Assembly: GCA_002403415.1 (NCBI GenBank) | Contig: DHHS01000171.1 | Span: forward strand, 1 to 42,823 | From: Sphingomonas sp. UBA4766 | GTDB lineage: Bacteria > Pseudomonadota > Alphaproteobacteria > Sphingomonadales > Sphingomonadaceae | Direction of reading: 5' to 3' | DNA: 42,823 nucleotides | Shown: positions 16,149-24,687 of the stretch, piece by piece | How the letters are laid out: each line of letters starts with the position of its first letter | Position numbering within the stretch: the stretch's first letter is position 1 | Position numbers and translations under genes: made by a program | The notes under the pieces: model-generated | Told to the model about the DNA's origin: nothing | What the model saw: the letters and a program-made list of their open reading frames with translations, nothing else | Databases searched by the model: none

Positions 16149-17257
16149 CAGTTCCAGCCGACCCAAGTAAAAAACACCGCGAAAAAAGCGTCGAGCACGA
16201 TCACCAGGAAAATCGCCTGCACCACCGCCGATGTCGTGCGCGTGCCGACCGCCTCGGCGCTGCCCTCCACCTGCATGCCCTGGAAACAGCCGGCAATCGC
16301 GATGATCGCGCCGAACACCGGCGCTTTCACCAGCCCGACATAAAGGTCGGTAATCGGCACCACTTCGCGCAGTCGCTGAATGAAGGTGTCGGGCGGAATG
16401 TCGAGCGACACCCAGCACAACAACCCGCCTCCCACAATCGCGATCAACGAAGCGTAAAAGCCGAGCAGCGGCATCATCAGCACGGCGGCCAGCACGCGCG
16501 GCAGCACCAGCGCCTCAATCGGCGACACGCCGATCGTGCGCATCGCGTCAATCTCCTCGGTCAGCTTCATCGTGCCTAGCTGCGCGGCAAAGGCCGATCC
16601 CGATCGCCCTGCCACCATGATCGCCGTCATCAGCACGCCCAACTCGCGCAGGGTAATCCGCCCGACCAGATTGATCGTGAATACCTCGGCCCCGAATTGC
16701 TTCAGCTGCACCGCGCCCTGCTGGGCAATCACGATCCCGATCAGGAAGCTCATCAACCCGATAATGCCCAGCGCGCGGATGCCCACCACTTCGAATCGTT
16801 GCACCGTTGCATTGAACCGAAAGCGCGAGGGGTGGCGGACGACGTTGCCAAACGCGATCGCGGTGGCCCCGAAAAAGCCGAGCAACCCGTAAAGCGTGCG
16901 CAGCGCGCCCAGCACCGCCTCACCAATTTCGGCGAGCAAATGAAGCGCGGGATGCGCGCGTTCGGGGCGCATTGCGACATGCTGATCCGCGGCGGCAACC
17001 TGACGCAGCAAATGCGCGGCGTCATCGCTCAACCCCTCGATCGCGGCGCCTTGTTCAGCGGCAAAGCGCTGGACCAGCCAGGCGCCCACCGTGTCGATCC
17101 GTTCGATCGCGCTCAGGTCGAGCCGCACCACCCCGCCCGATTGGGTGCGTAGCCGTTCGGGAAAATCGCCGAGATTGGCCAGCGTCAACCGCCCCGAAAA
17201 GCGCAACATGTCGCCCCCGTTGCTGGTTTCACGCACGAAATCGGCTCTGGCTCTCAT
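16148..17257 (-). CDS. mlaE: MlaE-family permease with N-terminal STAS domain
   Basis: A 369-residue inner-membrane permease. Residues ~15-90 form a STAS-like domain (GRLTLANLGDFPERL, VVRLDLSAIERIDTVGAWLV), like a MlaB subunit fused to the permease. The MlaE domain follows with RALGIIGLMSFLIGIVIAQQG, the conserved LRELGVLMTAIMVAGRSGSAFAAQLGTM stretch and MRTIGVSPIEALVLPR. ATG 17257 is the most sensible start because the upstream part of the frame is antisense to the divergent phosphatase gene. It is the first gene of a four-gene operon and equivalent to LinK. Confidence 0.92.
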   Translation of the reverse strand: MRARADFVRETSNGGDMLRFSGRLTLANLGDFPERLRTQSGGVVRLDLSAIERIDTVGAWLVQRFAAEQGAAIEGLSDDAAHLLRQVAAADQHVAMRPERAHPALHLLAEIGEAVLGALRTLYGLLGFFGATAIAFGNVVRHPSRFRFNATVQRFEVVGIRALGIIGLMSFLIGIVIAQQGAVQLKQFGAEVFTINLVGRITLRELGVLMTAIMVAGRSGSAFAAQLGTMKLTEEIDAMRTIGVSPIEALVLPRVLAAVLMMPLLGFYASLIAIVGGGLLCWVSLDIPPDTFIQRLREVVPITDLYVGLVKAPVFGAIIAIAGCFQGMQVEGSAEAVGTRTTSAVVQAIFLVIVLDAFFAVFFTWVGWN

Positions 17258-17323
17258 TGGCAATGTTCTTGCGGCAATCGCGCCGCATCGGCAAGCATAT
17301 ACCCGTCCCAAGGAAGATCCATA

Positions 17324-17980
17324 ATGCGCATCGCCATTTACGACATGGACAAGACAATCACCCGCCGCCCCACCTGGACGCGGTTCCTGATCCATTATGC
17401 GCGCCACCACGCGCCGCACCGGCTTATCCTGTTGCCCGCCGCCGGCGCGCTGGCGCTCGGGCATCCGCTGCGGCTGATCGGGCGGAGTAAGCTGAAAAAA
17501 ACGACGCACCGGCTGCTAATCGGCGCGCGCACCCCGGCGGCGCGGCTGGCGCGTGCGGCGGCGAGCTTTGCCCGGCGAGAGCGGCTGTTCCCCGCTGCAT
17601 TGGCGCAGATCGCGGCGGACCGCGCGGCGGGATACTCGATCGTCATCGCCACCGCCTCGCCCCGTTTTTATGCAGAGGCGATTGCGGCGGCGGTCGGCGC
17701 TAATGCCGTGATCGCGACCGAGACGGTGCAGGACGCCGAAGGGCGCGTCCTCCCGCGCCTTGCCAGCGACAATTGCTATGGCACAGAAAAGCTTGCGCGG
17801 ATCACCGCATGGCTGGCGTCAGCGGGCAAGGCGCGCGACGCGGTGCAGGTGCGCTTTTATTCCGACCATATTTCGGATGCGCCGACGCTGGATTGGGCGG
17901 ACGAGGCGTTTGTCATCAATCCCGGCGCCGCGCTCGCCCGCCTCGCAGATGCAAAGGGGTGGCAGCGCCTGCGCTGGTAA
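17324..17980 (+). CDS. HAD-IB family phosphatase
   Basis: A 218-residue protein with the HAD motif I at the very N-terminus (YDMDKTIT, nucleophile D7 and acid D9). It has a helical cap, motif II in VIATASPRFY and motif IV SDHISDAPTLDWAD. The HAD-IB group includes SerB-like and phosphatidylglycerol-phosphate-type phosphatases; the hydrophobic, basic cap here does not settle the substrate. It is divergent from the lipid-transport operon with 66 bases between the starts, and nearly touches the convergent DUF445 gene (5 bases apart). A small-metabolite or lipid phosphatase is likely. Confidence 0.85.
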   Translation: MRIAIYDMDKTITRRPTWTRFLIHYARHHAPHRLILLPAAGALALGHPLRLIGRSKLKKTTHRLLIGARTPAARLARAAASFARRERLFPAALAQIAADRAAGYSIVIATASPRFYAEAIAAAVGANAVIATETVQDAEGRVLPRLASDNCYGTEKLARITAWLASAGKARDAVQVRFYSDHISDAPTLDWADEAFVINPGAALARLADAKGWQRLRW

Positions 17981-17985
17981 GCCCG

Positions 17986-19278
17986 TCACAATGCCAGGTC
18001 GATTGCGTGGAGCGCGACGCCGACCAACCCGCCGACGAGCGTGCCGTTGATACGGATATACTGGAGGTCGCGCCCCACCGCATTTTCCAGCCGCCGGGTG
18101 ATCGTGCGGGTGTCCCACCCCCGGATCGTCTCCGACACCAGCCGGACAATGCCGCTGCCATAATCGGCTGCCAGTCCCACGGTCGCGCGGCGGACAAAGC
18201 GGTTGATCGTCGCACGCAACGTCACACTCTCGCTCATCGTTTGCCCAAGCTGTTGCAACGCCTCTGCCAGCGCGCCCGCCGATCGCGCCTCTGGATCGCG
18301 AACGTGGCGCAGCATCGATTGCCGCGCCGATTCCCACAGCCCGTCGAGCCAGCGCTGCATCGCCGGATTGTCGATGATATCGAGCTTCAGCGCTTCTACC
18401 CGTGCGCGCATCTCAGGATCGAACTGGAGGTCGGCGGCCAGCGCCACCAGCCCCTCTTCGGCGCGGGCACGCAGCGGATGGTTCGGATCATCGGCCATAT
18501 CGCCCAGCATCTGGTCGAGCCCATCGATAATCTTGTTGGCAACCGTCTCGTCCAGTCCGGTCCAGCGCATCAACGTGCCCGAGCGTTCATGCACCATCGC
18601 GCGGATATTGGCCTCATTCGCGCGGAGCAGCGCACCGCCCCAACGGATCAGGCCATTAAGCAAGGGGATGTGCCGGTCCTTGGCAATCGCCGCCTCCAAC
18701 GCTTGCCCAAGCAGCGGCGAAATCTCCAGCGCGCGCAGGCGATTCGCGACGCTTGCCTTTACCATGCCGCCCAGCCGTTGCTGATCGAATGCGTCGAGCA
18801 TCGCGGCGAGCAGCCGCCCCGCGCCGCGCCCGATCCGTCCATCGCGGCTGCCCGGTTGCGCGAGCCACCGCCCCGCCGCGGCTGCCATGTCGATCCGGTG
18901 CATCCGCCGCGCGACGACTGCGGGCACCAGGAAATTGTCGCGCAGAAAATTGGCAAGCGTATCGCCAATCCGGTCCTTGTTCCGCGGCACAATCGCGGTG
19001 TGGGGAATGGGCAGGCCCAGCGGATGGCGGAACAACGCGGTTACCGCGAACCAGTCAGCCAGCCCGCCAACCATCGCGGCCTCGGCAAAGGCGCGCGCAA
19101 AGCCGATCGAGGGGTGGACGGGGCCAATCCAACGCGTCGCCAGAAACACTGCCGCCATCGCCAGTAACAGCCCACCCGCGATGATCCGCATCCGCACCAG
19201 CGCGCGCGGTGGCGCCAGCCGGTCGGCAGCAGGGTTGGCCGGGCGGGTGGCCGGGCGGTCAGCAGGGCGCAGGCTCAT
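17986..19278 (-). CDS. DUF445 family membrane protein (YjiN-like)
   Basis: A 430-residue protein with a hydrophobic segment at ~32-48 (MRIIAGGLLLAMAAVFLATRW). The family hallmark AFAEAAMVGGLADWFAVTALFRHPLGLPIPHTAIVPRNKDRIGDTLANFL follows. A long helical central region and a last hydrophobic segment (INGTLVGGLVGVALHAIDL) complete it. The function of DUF445 proteins is unknown; they are inner-membrane proteins with a large soluble helical domain. I start at ATG 19278; an in-frame GTG four codons earlier is possible. Confidence 0.88.
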   Translation of the reverse strand: MSLRPADRPATRPANPAADRLAPPRALVRMRIIAGGLLLAMAAVFLATRWIGPVHPSIGFARAFAEAAMVGGLADWFAVTALFRHPLGLPIPHTAIVPRNKDRIGDTLANFLRDNFLVPAVVARRMHRIDMAAAAGRWLAQPGSRDGRIGRGAGRLLAAMLDAFDQQRLGGMVKASVANRLRALEISPLLGQALEAAIAKDRHIPLLNGLIRWGGALLRANEANIRAMVHERSGTLMRWTGLDETVANKIIDGLDQMLGDMADDPNHPLRARAEEGLVALAADLQFDPEMRARVEALKLDIIDNPAMQRWLDGLWESARQSMLRHVRDPEARSAGALAEALQQLGQTMSESVTLRATINRFVRRATVGLAADYGSGIVRLVSETIRGWDTRTITRRLENAVGRDLQYIRINGTLVGGLVGVALHAIDLAL

Positions 19279-19333
19279 GGCCGGGGGCACGCGCCCCGCA
19301 CTTGCCCCTTAACGGGCGAGGGCGCGATCGGCC

Positions 19334-22300
19334 TCACTCCGCCGGTTGTGGAGCGCCTTCGCCGGGGCGGAAGCCGATCTTGCCGGGGGTGCCGTCATGG
19401 TCGATCACCGGCACGCCGTCATCGCCGGGGCGATAGGTCAGCAAGCGCTTGCCCAGCCGCGACCCGATCCACTCTTCAATGCCGACCGCGAGCGAGAAGG
19501 TGGCAGGCACAATCACGAGCGTCAGCAACGTCGACAGGATCAGCCCACCAATCACGGTCACGCCCATGGGCGCACGCCAGCTGCCGTCGCCCGTCAGCGA
19601 GAGCGCAACCGGCACCATGCCCGCCACCATCGCCACCGTAGTCATCACGATCGGCTGGGCACGCTTGTGTCCCGCATCGAGCACGGCAGTGGTTTTCTCC
19701 ACGCCCTTGGCCATTTCCTCCAACGCGAAATCCACGAGCAGAATCGAGTTTTTGGCGACAATGCCGAGCAGCATGAGCAACCCGATAAACACTGGCATCG
19801 ACAACGCGTCGCCGCTGATCCGCAGCGCAATCGCCGAGCCAAGCGGCGCGAGAATCAGCGACCCCATATTCACCAGCGGCGGCATCATCCGCTTGTAGAG
19901 CAGCACCAGCACTGCAAAGACGAGCAGCACGCCCGAAATCACCGCGATGACGAAGTTGACCAGCAATTCGCCCAGCCATTTGTCCTGGCCCAGCGTCAAT
20001 TGGGTCACGCCAGTGGGCAGGTTTTTGAGCGCGGGCAATTGCTGGATCTTGGGCTGGGCATCGCCCGTCACCTTGCCGGGGGCAAGGTCGGCGCCAATGC
20101 TGATCCGCCGGGTCAAATTGGTCCGCTGGATCAGTGTCGGCCCCGCGCCAAAGCCGACATCGGCGATCACTTTCAGCGGCACCGACCCGCCATTGACGGT
20201 CGGCACCGGCAAATTCTCGATCGTCGACAGGCTGCGCCGAGATTCCTCAGAGAGCGCGACCCGGATCGGGATCTGGCGGTCAGACAGCGAGAATTTCGCT
20301 GCATTCTGGTCAATATCGCCCAACGTCGCGATGCGGATCGACTGGCTGAGCGCAGCGGTCGTCACCCCCAGATTGGCGGCCAGGTCCATGTGCGGGGTGA
20401 TCGTGATTTCGGGGCGCTGGAGATCGCCCACCACCCGCGGCGCGCGCAATTCGGGCAGCGCGGCCATTTCCTCAACCAACCGGTTGGCGACGTCGTTCAA
20501 CTGCGCCGGATCGCTGCCGCCGATGGTGACGGTGATCGCGCGACCAGAGGCGCCCCCCTCCTGGGCCTGGAAATTGACCCGTGCATCAGGGATTTCGTTG
20601 AGTTGTGGGGCGAGCGCGCGCTCAAACTCGCTGGAGGTGCGCTTGCGGTCCTTTTTCAGCGTCAGGAAAATGCCGCCATTGCCGACATTAGCGACGGTAT
20701 AGGCGGTCTCCACCTCCGGTGCCTTGGTCAGGATCGCGGTCACCCGTTCGGCAACGTCGCGCGTCTGCTCCAGCGTCGTGCCCGGCGCCATCTGGATCGA
20801 CACCTGGCTGAAATCCTGGTTCAATTGCGGCTGGAAGGTCAGCGGAATGCCGCCGAACAGGCCGGGCACACCCGCAAAAATCCCCACGGTCGCCAGAAAG
20901 GCCAGGCCGCCGACCCCCACTGTCTTCCACCGATGCCGCAGCGACAGCCGCAGCGTCGCCATATAGACATCCATCAGCCAACCCTCGCCATGCGTCGCAT
21001 GACCCTTGGCTTTGAGGAAATAGGCCGCGATCATCGGCGTAATCAGCCGCGCGACGCCCAGGCTGAGCAGCACGGCGACAACCACGGTCAGCCCGAAATT
21101 CTTGAAAAACTGTCCCGAAATGCCCGGCATCAGACCCACGGGCAGGAACACCGCGACAATCGCCATGGTCGTCGCTAGCACCGCAAGCCCGATTTCGTCG
21201 GCGGCATCAATCGACGCCTGATAAGCGGATTTGCCCATCCGCATATGTCTGACGATATTTTCAATCTCGACGATGGCGTCATCGACCAACACCCCCGCCA
21301 CCAGGCTGAGCGCCAGCAGGCTGAGAAAATTAAGGGTGAAACCCATCAAGTCCATGAAGAAAAACGCCGGAATTGCCGACAACGGAATGGCAATCGCCGA
21401 AATGATCGTCGCGCGCCAATCACGCAGAAAGATGAACACGACGATGACGGCCAACACCGCGCCCTCGATCATCGCTTCAATGGCGGAATGATATTGCCCC
21501 TTGGTATAATTCACGCTGGTGAACAGCTCGGTGAACTTGACCTTGGGGTTTTCCTTTTCAAGCTGGCGCAGCGTCTTTTGCATCGCGTCATAAACCGTCA
21601 CGTCGGACGCACCCTTGGCGCGTGTCACGCCAAAGGCGACCACGGGATGGCCGTTCATTAACGCAATCGAGCGCTGCTCGGCATAGCCGTCCTTCACTTC
21701 GGCGAGATCGGCGAGCTTGACGGTCCGACCGCCCCCGATCGCGACATCGGATTGCCCGAGCGCATAGGCCGTGCGCGCATTGCCGAGCACCCGTACCGAT
21801 TGTTCAGATCCGGCCACTTGCGCGCGGCCGCCCGCCGCGTTCAAATTGGTCTGGCGCAATTGCTGGTTCACTTGCGCGGCGGTGATGCCAAAGGACTGAA
21901 GCTTGACGGGATCGAGGATAACGCGGATTTCGCGGTTCACGCCGCCATCGCGGCTGACGCTGGCAGTGCCTGCATTGCCCAGCAAGCGCTTTGACACCGT
22001 GTCATCGACATACCAGCTCAGCTCCTCCAGCGTCATGTCGGTCGCCTCGGCGGAGATATAGGCCAGCGAGCCACCGCCGATATCGATCCGCTCCACACGC
22101 GGTTCCAAAATGCCATCGGGCAAATCGCCCCTGATCTGCGAAATCGCATTGCGCACGTCATTGACAGCGCGGTCAATCGGCGTGCCGATCGCGAACGACA
22201 CGCGGGTCGTGCTCGATCCTTCGCCGACGCTGGAGTTGACCTCGTCGATGCCGTTGATGCTGCGCACTGCGGATTCAACCCGCTGGGTTACCTGCTTTTC

Positions 22301-22486
22301 CAATTCGGTCGGCGCCGCACCGGGCTGGCTGATCGTAATGGACGCGGCGGGGAAATCGATGTCAGGGTTGTCATTCACCTGCATCCGCGAAAAGCTGACA
22401 ATGCCCGCGAGCAGGAGCGCGACGAACAGCACGATCGGCGGCACCGGATTGCGGATCGACCAAGCCGAAATGTTACGAAAACCCAT
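19334..22486 (-). CDS. RND efflux transporter permease (HAE-1 type)
   Basis: A 1050-residue inner-membrane pump with two repeats of six transmembrane helices and two large periplasmic loops. The start MGFRNISAWSIRNPVPPIVLFVALLLAG is typical. The proton-relay aspartates in TM4 are D402-D403 (in GVLVDDAIVEIENI). The second repeat shows KNSILLVDFALEEMAKG and MTTVAMVAGMVPVALS. It exports hydrophobic toxic compounds or antibiotics with a membrane-fusion adaptor encoded 52 bases upstream on the same strand. No outer-membrane channel gene is adjacent, so the channel must come from elsewhere. The ATG at 22486 is the only sensible start. The drug range cannot be read from sequence. Confidence 0.95.
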   Translation of the reverse strand: MGFRNISAWSIRNPVPPIVLFVALLLAGIVSFSRMQVNDNPDIDFPAASITISQPGAAPTELEKQVTQRVESAVRSINGIDEVNSSVGEGSSTTRVSFAIGTPIDRAVNDVRNAISQIRGDLPDGILEPRVERIDIGGGSLAYISAEATDMTLEELSWYVDDTVSKRLLGNAGTASVSRDGGVNREIRVILDPVKLQSFGITAAQVNQQLRQTNLNAAGGRAQVAGSEQSVRVLGNARTAYALGQSDVAIGGGRTVKLADLAEVKDGYAEQRSIALMNGHPVVAFGVTRAKGASDVTVYDAMQKTLRQLEKENPKVKFTELFTSVNYTKGQYHSAIEAMIEGAVLAVIVVFIFLRDWRATIISAIAIPLSAIPAFFFMDLMGFTLNFLSLLALSLVAGVLVDDAIVEIENIVRHMRMGKSAYQASIDAADEIGLAVLATTMAIVAVFLPVGLMPGISGQFFKNFGLTVVVAVLLSLGVARLITPMIAAYFLKAKGHATHGEGWLMDVYMATLRLSLRHRWKTVGVGGLAFLATVGIFAGVPGLFGGIPLTFQPQLNQDFSQVSIQMAPGTTLEQTRDVAERVTAILTKAPEVETAYTVANVGNGGIFLTLKKDRKRTSSEFERALAPQLNEIPDARVNFQAQEGGASGRAITVTIGGSDPAQLNDVANRLVEEMAALPELRAPRVVGDLQRPEITITPHMDLAANLGVTTAALSQSIRIATLGDIDQNAAKFSLSDRQIPIRVALSEESRRSLSTIENLPVPTVNGGSVPLKVIADVGFGAGPTLIQRTNLTRRISIGADLAPGKVTGDAQPKIQQLPALKNLPTGVTQLTLGQDKWLGELLVNFVIAVISGVLLVFAVLVLLYKRMMPPLVNMGSLILAPLGSAIALRISGDALSMPVFIGLLMLLGIVAKNSILLVDFALEEMAKGVEKTTAVLDAGHKRAQPIVMTTVAMVAGMVPVALSLTGDGSWRAPMGVTVIGGLILSTLLTLVIVPATFSLAVGIEEWIGSRLGKRLLTYRPGDDGVPVIDHDGTPGKIGFRPGEGAPQPAE

Positions 22487-22538
22487 GACTCTGCTCGCCT
22501 CTTTTCAAAACGTTCGCCGCTTCATCGGCGCAGTCGGA

Positions 22539-23720
22539 TCAGCGGACCGCCTTCTGTCGCACCGGAGCAATTTTCTGCCCCGGATTGAGGAAGGCGCCCG
22601 CCGACACCACCACGCGCTCATCGCCGGTCAGCCCGGACGCAATCGCAACCCCCGCATCCGACACCTGCCCGACCTTGATGTCACGCCGGACAACTTCGTT
22701 GTTCGGTCCGACAACATAGACAAAATTGCCCTTTGCGTCACTCTGCACCGATGATTGCGGGAGGAGCGGCGCAACCGCCGACCCCGCGATCAGCGTGGCG
22801 GCGGCAAAGCCACCGGGGCGCAACGCCGAGTCATAGGGGAGCGCAATCCGCACTTCGCCCTGGCGCGTCTGCGGGTCGATCACCGGGGCGACTTGCCACA
22901 CCTGGCCAGTGAAGCGGCGCGTGCTGCCCACCGGCACCACCGTGGCAGGGGTACCGACGCGGGCCTGCGCCATGTCGGCGTCGGACAGCGCGGCCCGCAG
23001 TTCAAGCGCTCCTCCACCGGCCAGCCGGAACAACACGCCCGACCCGGCCGACACAATCTGCCCCGGCTCGACCGACCGCGTCAAAACCAGACCCGCAGCA
23101 GGCGCGCGGATCAGCAAGCGGCCATTGCGCGCGCGGATCTCGTCAAGCTGAGCCTCCGCCACTTTCACTCGGGCAAGGGCGGCATCGCGGGTCGCAGTGC
23201 GGCGATCAACATCGGCCTTGGAGATAAAGCCGCGATCGACCAGTTGCTGCGCGCGGTCAAGCTCGGCCTGCGCCAGCCGGGCATCGGACCGGGCAACGCC
23301 GATTTGTGCGGCCTGCGATGCTTGAGTCTCAACCTGAACCGAGCGATCAATCGTTGCAAGCACCTGACCGGCCTTCACCCATTGACCCGGCTGCACAAGC
23401 ACAGCGGTCACGCGGCCACCCTCGCCCGCCACGCCGACCGGCATATCGACCTTGGCCGCGATCGAGCCGGTGGCCGTGATGGTGCGTGCGACCGTCTGGC
23501 GACCGGGGACCGTAACTGTCACGGTTGGCACCTGTTTGGCGGGTGCCTTGGTCTCCGCCGCCTTGGGCTTGCCGCCAAAGACCCAAAAGCCGATCAGCGC
23601 GAGCACCACGACTGCCACGACTGCAATCGCGATCCAGCGGCCGCGCGAGGCACGCGGCGCATCGCCACCAGGCAGCGCGTAGCGACCATTGTTGCCGATC
23701 GTTCCCGGCTCGTAATTCAT
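22539..23720 (-). CDS. RND efflux periplasmic adaptor (membrane fusion protein)
   Basis: A 393-residue adaptor. It has a short cytoplasmic N-terminus and a single anchor segment at ~35-53 (IAIAVVAVVVLALIGFWVF). The lipoyl half-motif (GEGGRVTAVLVQPGQWVKAGQVLATID) precedes a helical hairpin (ASQAAQIGVARSDARLAQAELDRAQQLVDRG), then the second lipoyl half and beta-barrel domains. I chose ATG 23720, with GGCGGAT just before it, over an in-frame TTG at 23741. It is the first gene of the efflux operon and links the RND pump to an outer-membrane channel. No regulator gene is adjacent. Confidence 0.93.
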   Translation of the reverse strand: MNYEPGTIGNNGRYALPGGDAPRASRGRWIAIAVVAVVVLALIGFWVFGGKPKAAETKAPAKQVPTVTVTVPGRQTVARTITATGSIAAKVDMPVGVAGEGGRVTAVLVQPGQWVKAGQVLATIDRSVQVETQASQAAQIGVARSDARLAQAELDRAQQLVDRGFISKADVDRRTATRDAALARVKVAEAQLDEIRARNGRLLIRAPAAGLVLTRSVEPGQIVSAGSGVLFRLAGGGALELRAALSDADMAQARVGTPATVVPVGSTRRFTGQVWQVAPVIDPQTRQGEVRIALPYDSALRPGGFAAATLIAGSAVAPLLPQSSVQSDAKGNFVYVVGPNNEVVRRDIKVGQVSDAGVAIASGLTGDERVVVSAGAFLNPGQKIAPVRQKAVR

Positions 23721-23878
23721 ATCCGCCACTTTCGTATCCAATCGCCCCGATCACTATCTGAAACTGTATTAGCGAAATAAGTCACCGACCTCAAGGGGTC
23801 GATGGGGCTGGCGCGCGATTGCCCTTTTTCGGAACATTTCGCAAGCAAAAGCACCGGATCAGCGGGGAGCGGCGAACG

Positions 23879-23916
23879 AAAAGGGCTGCACACCCTATCC
23901 TGCGTGCAGCCCTTTT
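23879..23916. terminator. Strong hairpin terminator downstream of sciP
   Basis: AAAAGGGCTGCAC and GTGCAGCCCTTTT form a perfect 13-base-pair stem with a 12-base loop. The flanking A and T tracts let it act in either direction. It lies 36 bases past the sciP stop on the minus strand and separates sciP from the efflux operon. Confidence 0.9.
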
Positions 23917-23952
23917 GCGATATTGGCGGCGAGTCGCGGCGCGACTGGCGGA

Positions 23953-24252
23953 TCAGTATTTCTGCTGACGTTCGTAGAGCGAGCGATAGTGCTGGATGCG
24001 CGTTACGCGCAGGCCCGGCATGCCCGACCGGTCGATCGCCCGTTGCCAGCCGGCAAACTCCTCAACCGTCAGATTATAGCGTGCGCACACGTCATCCACG
24101 CTCAACAGGCCGCCATTGACCGCGGCGACCACTTCGGCCTTGCGCCGTACCACCCACCGCGTCGTCTCCGGCGGTGGCAGCGACTCAAGCGTCAGCGCTT
24201 CTCCAAGCGGGCCGATCACCTTTGCCGGGCGGATCTTTTGGTTCTCGATCAT
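23953..24252 (-). CDS. sciP: SciP, DUF1153 family CtrA-inhibitory regulator
   Basis: A 99-residue helix-turn-helix protein with the DUF1153 core: VIGPLGEALTLESLPPPETTRWVVRRKAEVVAAVNGGLLSVDDVCARYNLTVEEFAGWQRAI. In Caulobacter SciP binds the cell-cycle regulator CtrA and blocks transcription from CtrA-activated promoters. The central SVDDVCARYNLTVEEF is the HTH. ATG 24252 is chosen because GAGG lies at good spacing before it; the in-frame start at 24273 adds seven residues not seen in the family. It is conserved across Alphaproteobacteria and probably links this genome to a CtrA circuit. No CtrA or GANTC site was obvious just upstream. Confidence 0.93.
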   Translation of the reverse strand: MIENQKIRPAKVIGPLGEALTLESLPPPETTRWVVRRKAEVVAAVNGGLLSVDDVCARYNLTVEEFAGWQRAIDRSGMPGLRVTRIQHYRSLYERQQKY

Positions 24253-24349
24253 GCAAAACCTCGAATAGCGCAACTGCGGTCCAACTGTAGTAACGACCGA
24301 TAGCAGCCGGACTTGAATAGGGATTGAAACGGCGGGGTAAACGGCGCCT

Positions 24350-24589
24350 TCATTCCCCTTTCCAGTTCATGATCGCACGCGCCACTGCGGCGTTGAAGGC
24401 GCCCGTCCCCAGCACGCCCGGCGCGATGGCACTCGTCGCGTGGCGGCGGCAGACCTCAAACTGTGCGGTAGCACTTGCGGCCTGGCGCGCGGCAACCCCA
24501 ACCAGCAGCAACGGCAGCGAAAGCGGCCGCCCTGGCGCCTGCGAGGAAAGTTCAAATTGCCGAAAGCCAAGGTCCACGTGCGCGCCCAT
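24350..24589 (-). CDS. Small hypothetical protein
   Basis: A 79-codon frame between sciP and mnmA. Its codons are rich in G/C at third positions and its residue mix is protein-like, with a hydrophobic alanine-rich stretch (PLSLPLLLVGVAARQAASATAQFEVCRRHATSAIAPGVLGTG). The frame stays open upstream past its ATG, so the true start is uncertain, and no ribosome-binding site is clear. I do not recognise the family. It may be a real short gene or antisense noise near mnmA. Confidence 0.3.
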   Translation of the reverse strand: MGAHVDLGFRQFELSSQAPGRPLSLPLLLVGVAARQAASATAQFEVCRRHATSAIAPGVLGTGAFNAAVARAIMNWKGE

Positions 24590-24687
24590 TGCCGAAAGTG
24601 AAGGAACACGAAGCGTAGCGCGCGCATCTGAAGGTCCGGTAAAAGCAGTGCTTGGTTCGCAGGGCCCGCCCCCCTATTTGTGGCGCG

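Noticed and set aside
17773..19167. 464-codon plus-strand frame
   Set aside because: It is antisense to the DUF445 gene and overlaps the phosphatase.
19346..21178. 610-codon plus-strand frame
   Set aside because: It is antisense to the RND pump and rich in H, R and Q, the usual sign of a shadow frame in GC-rich DNA.
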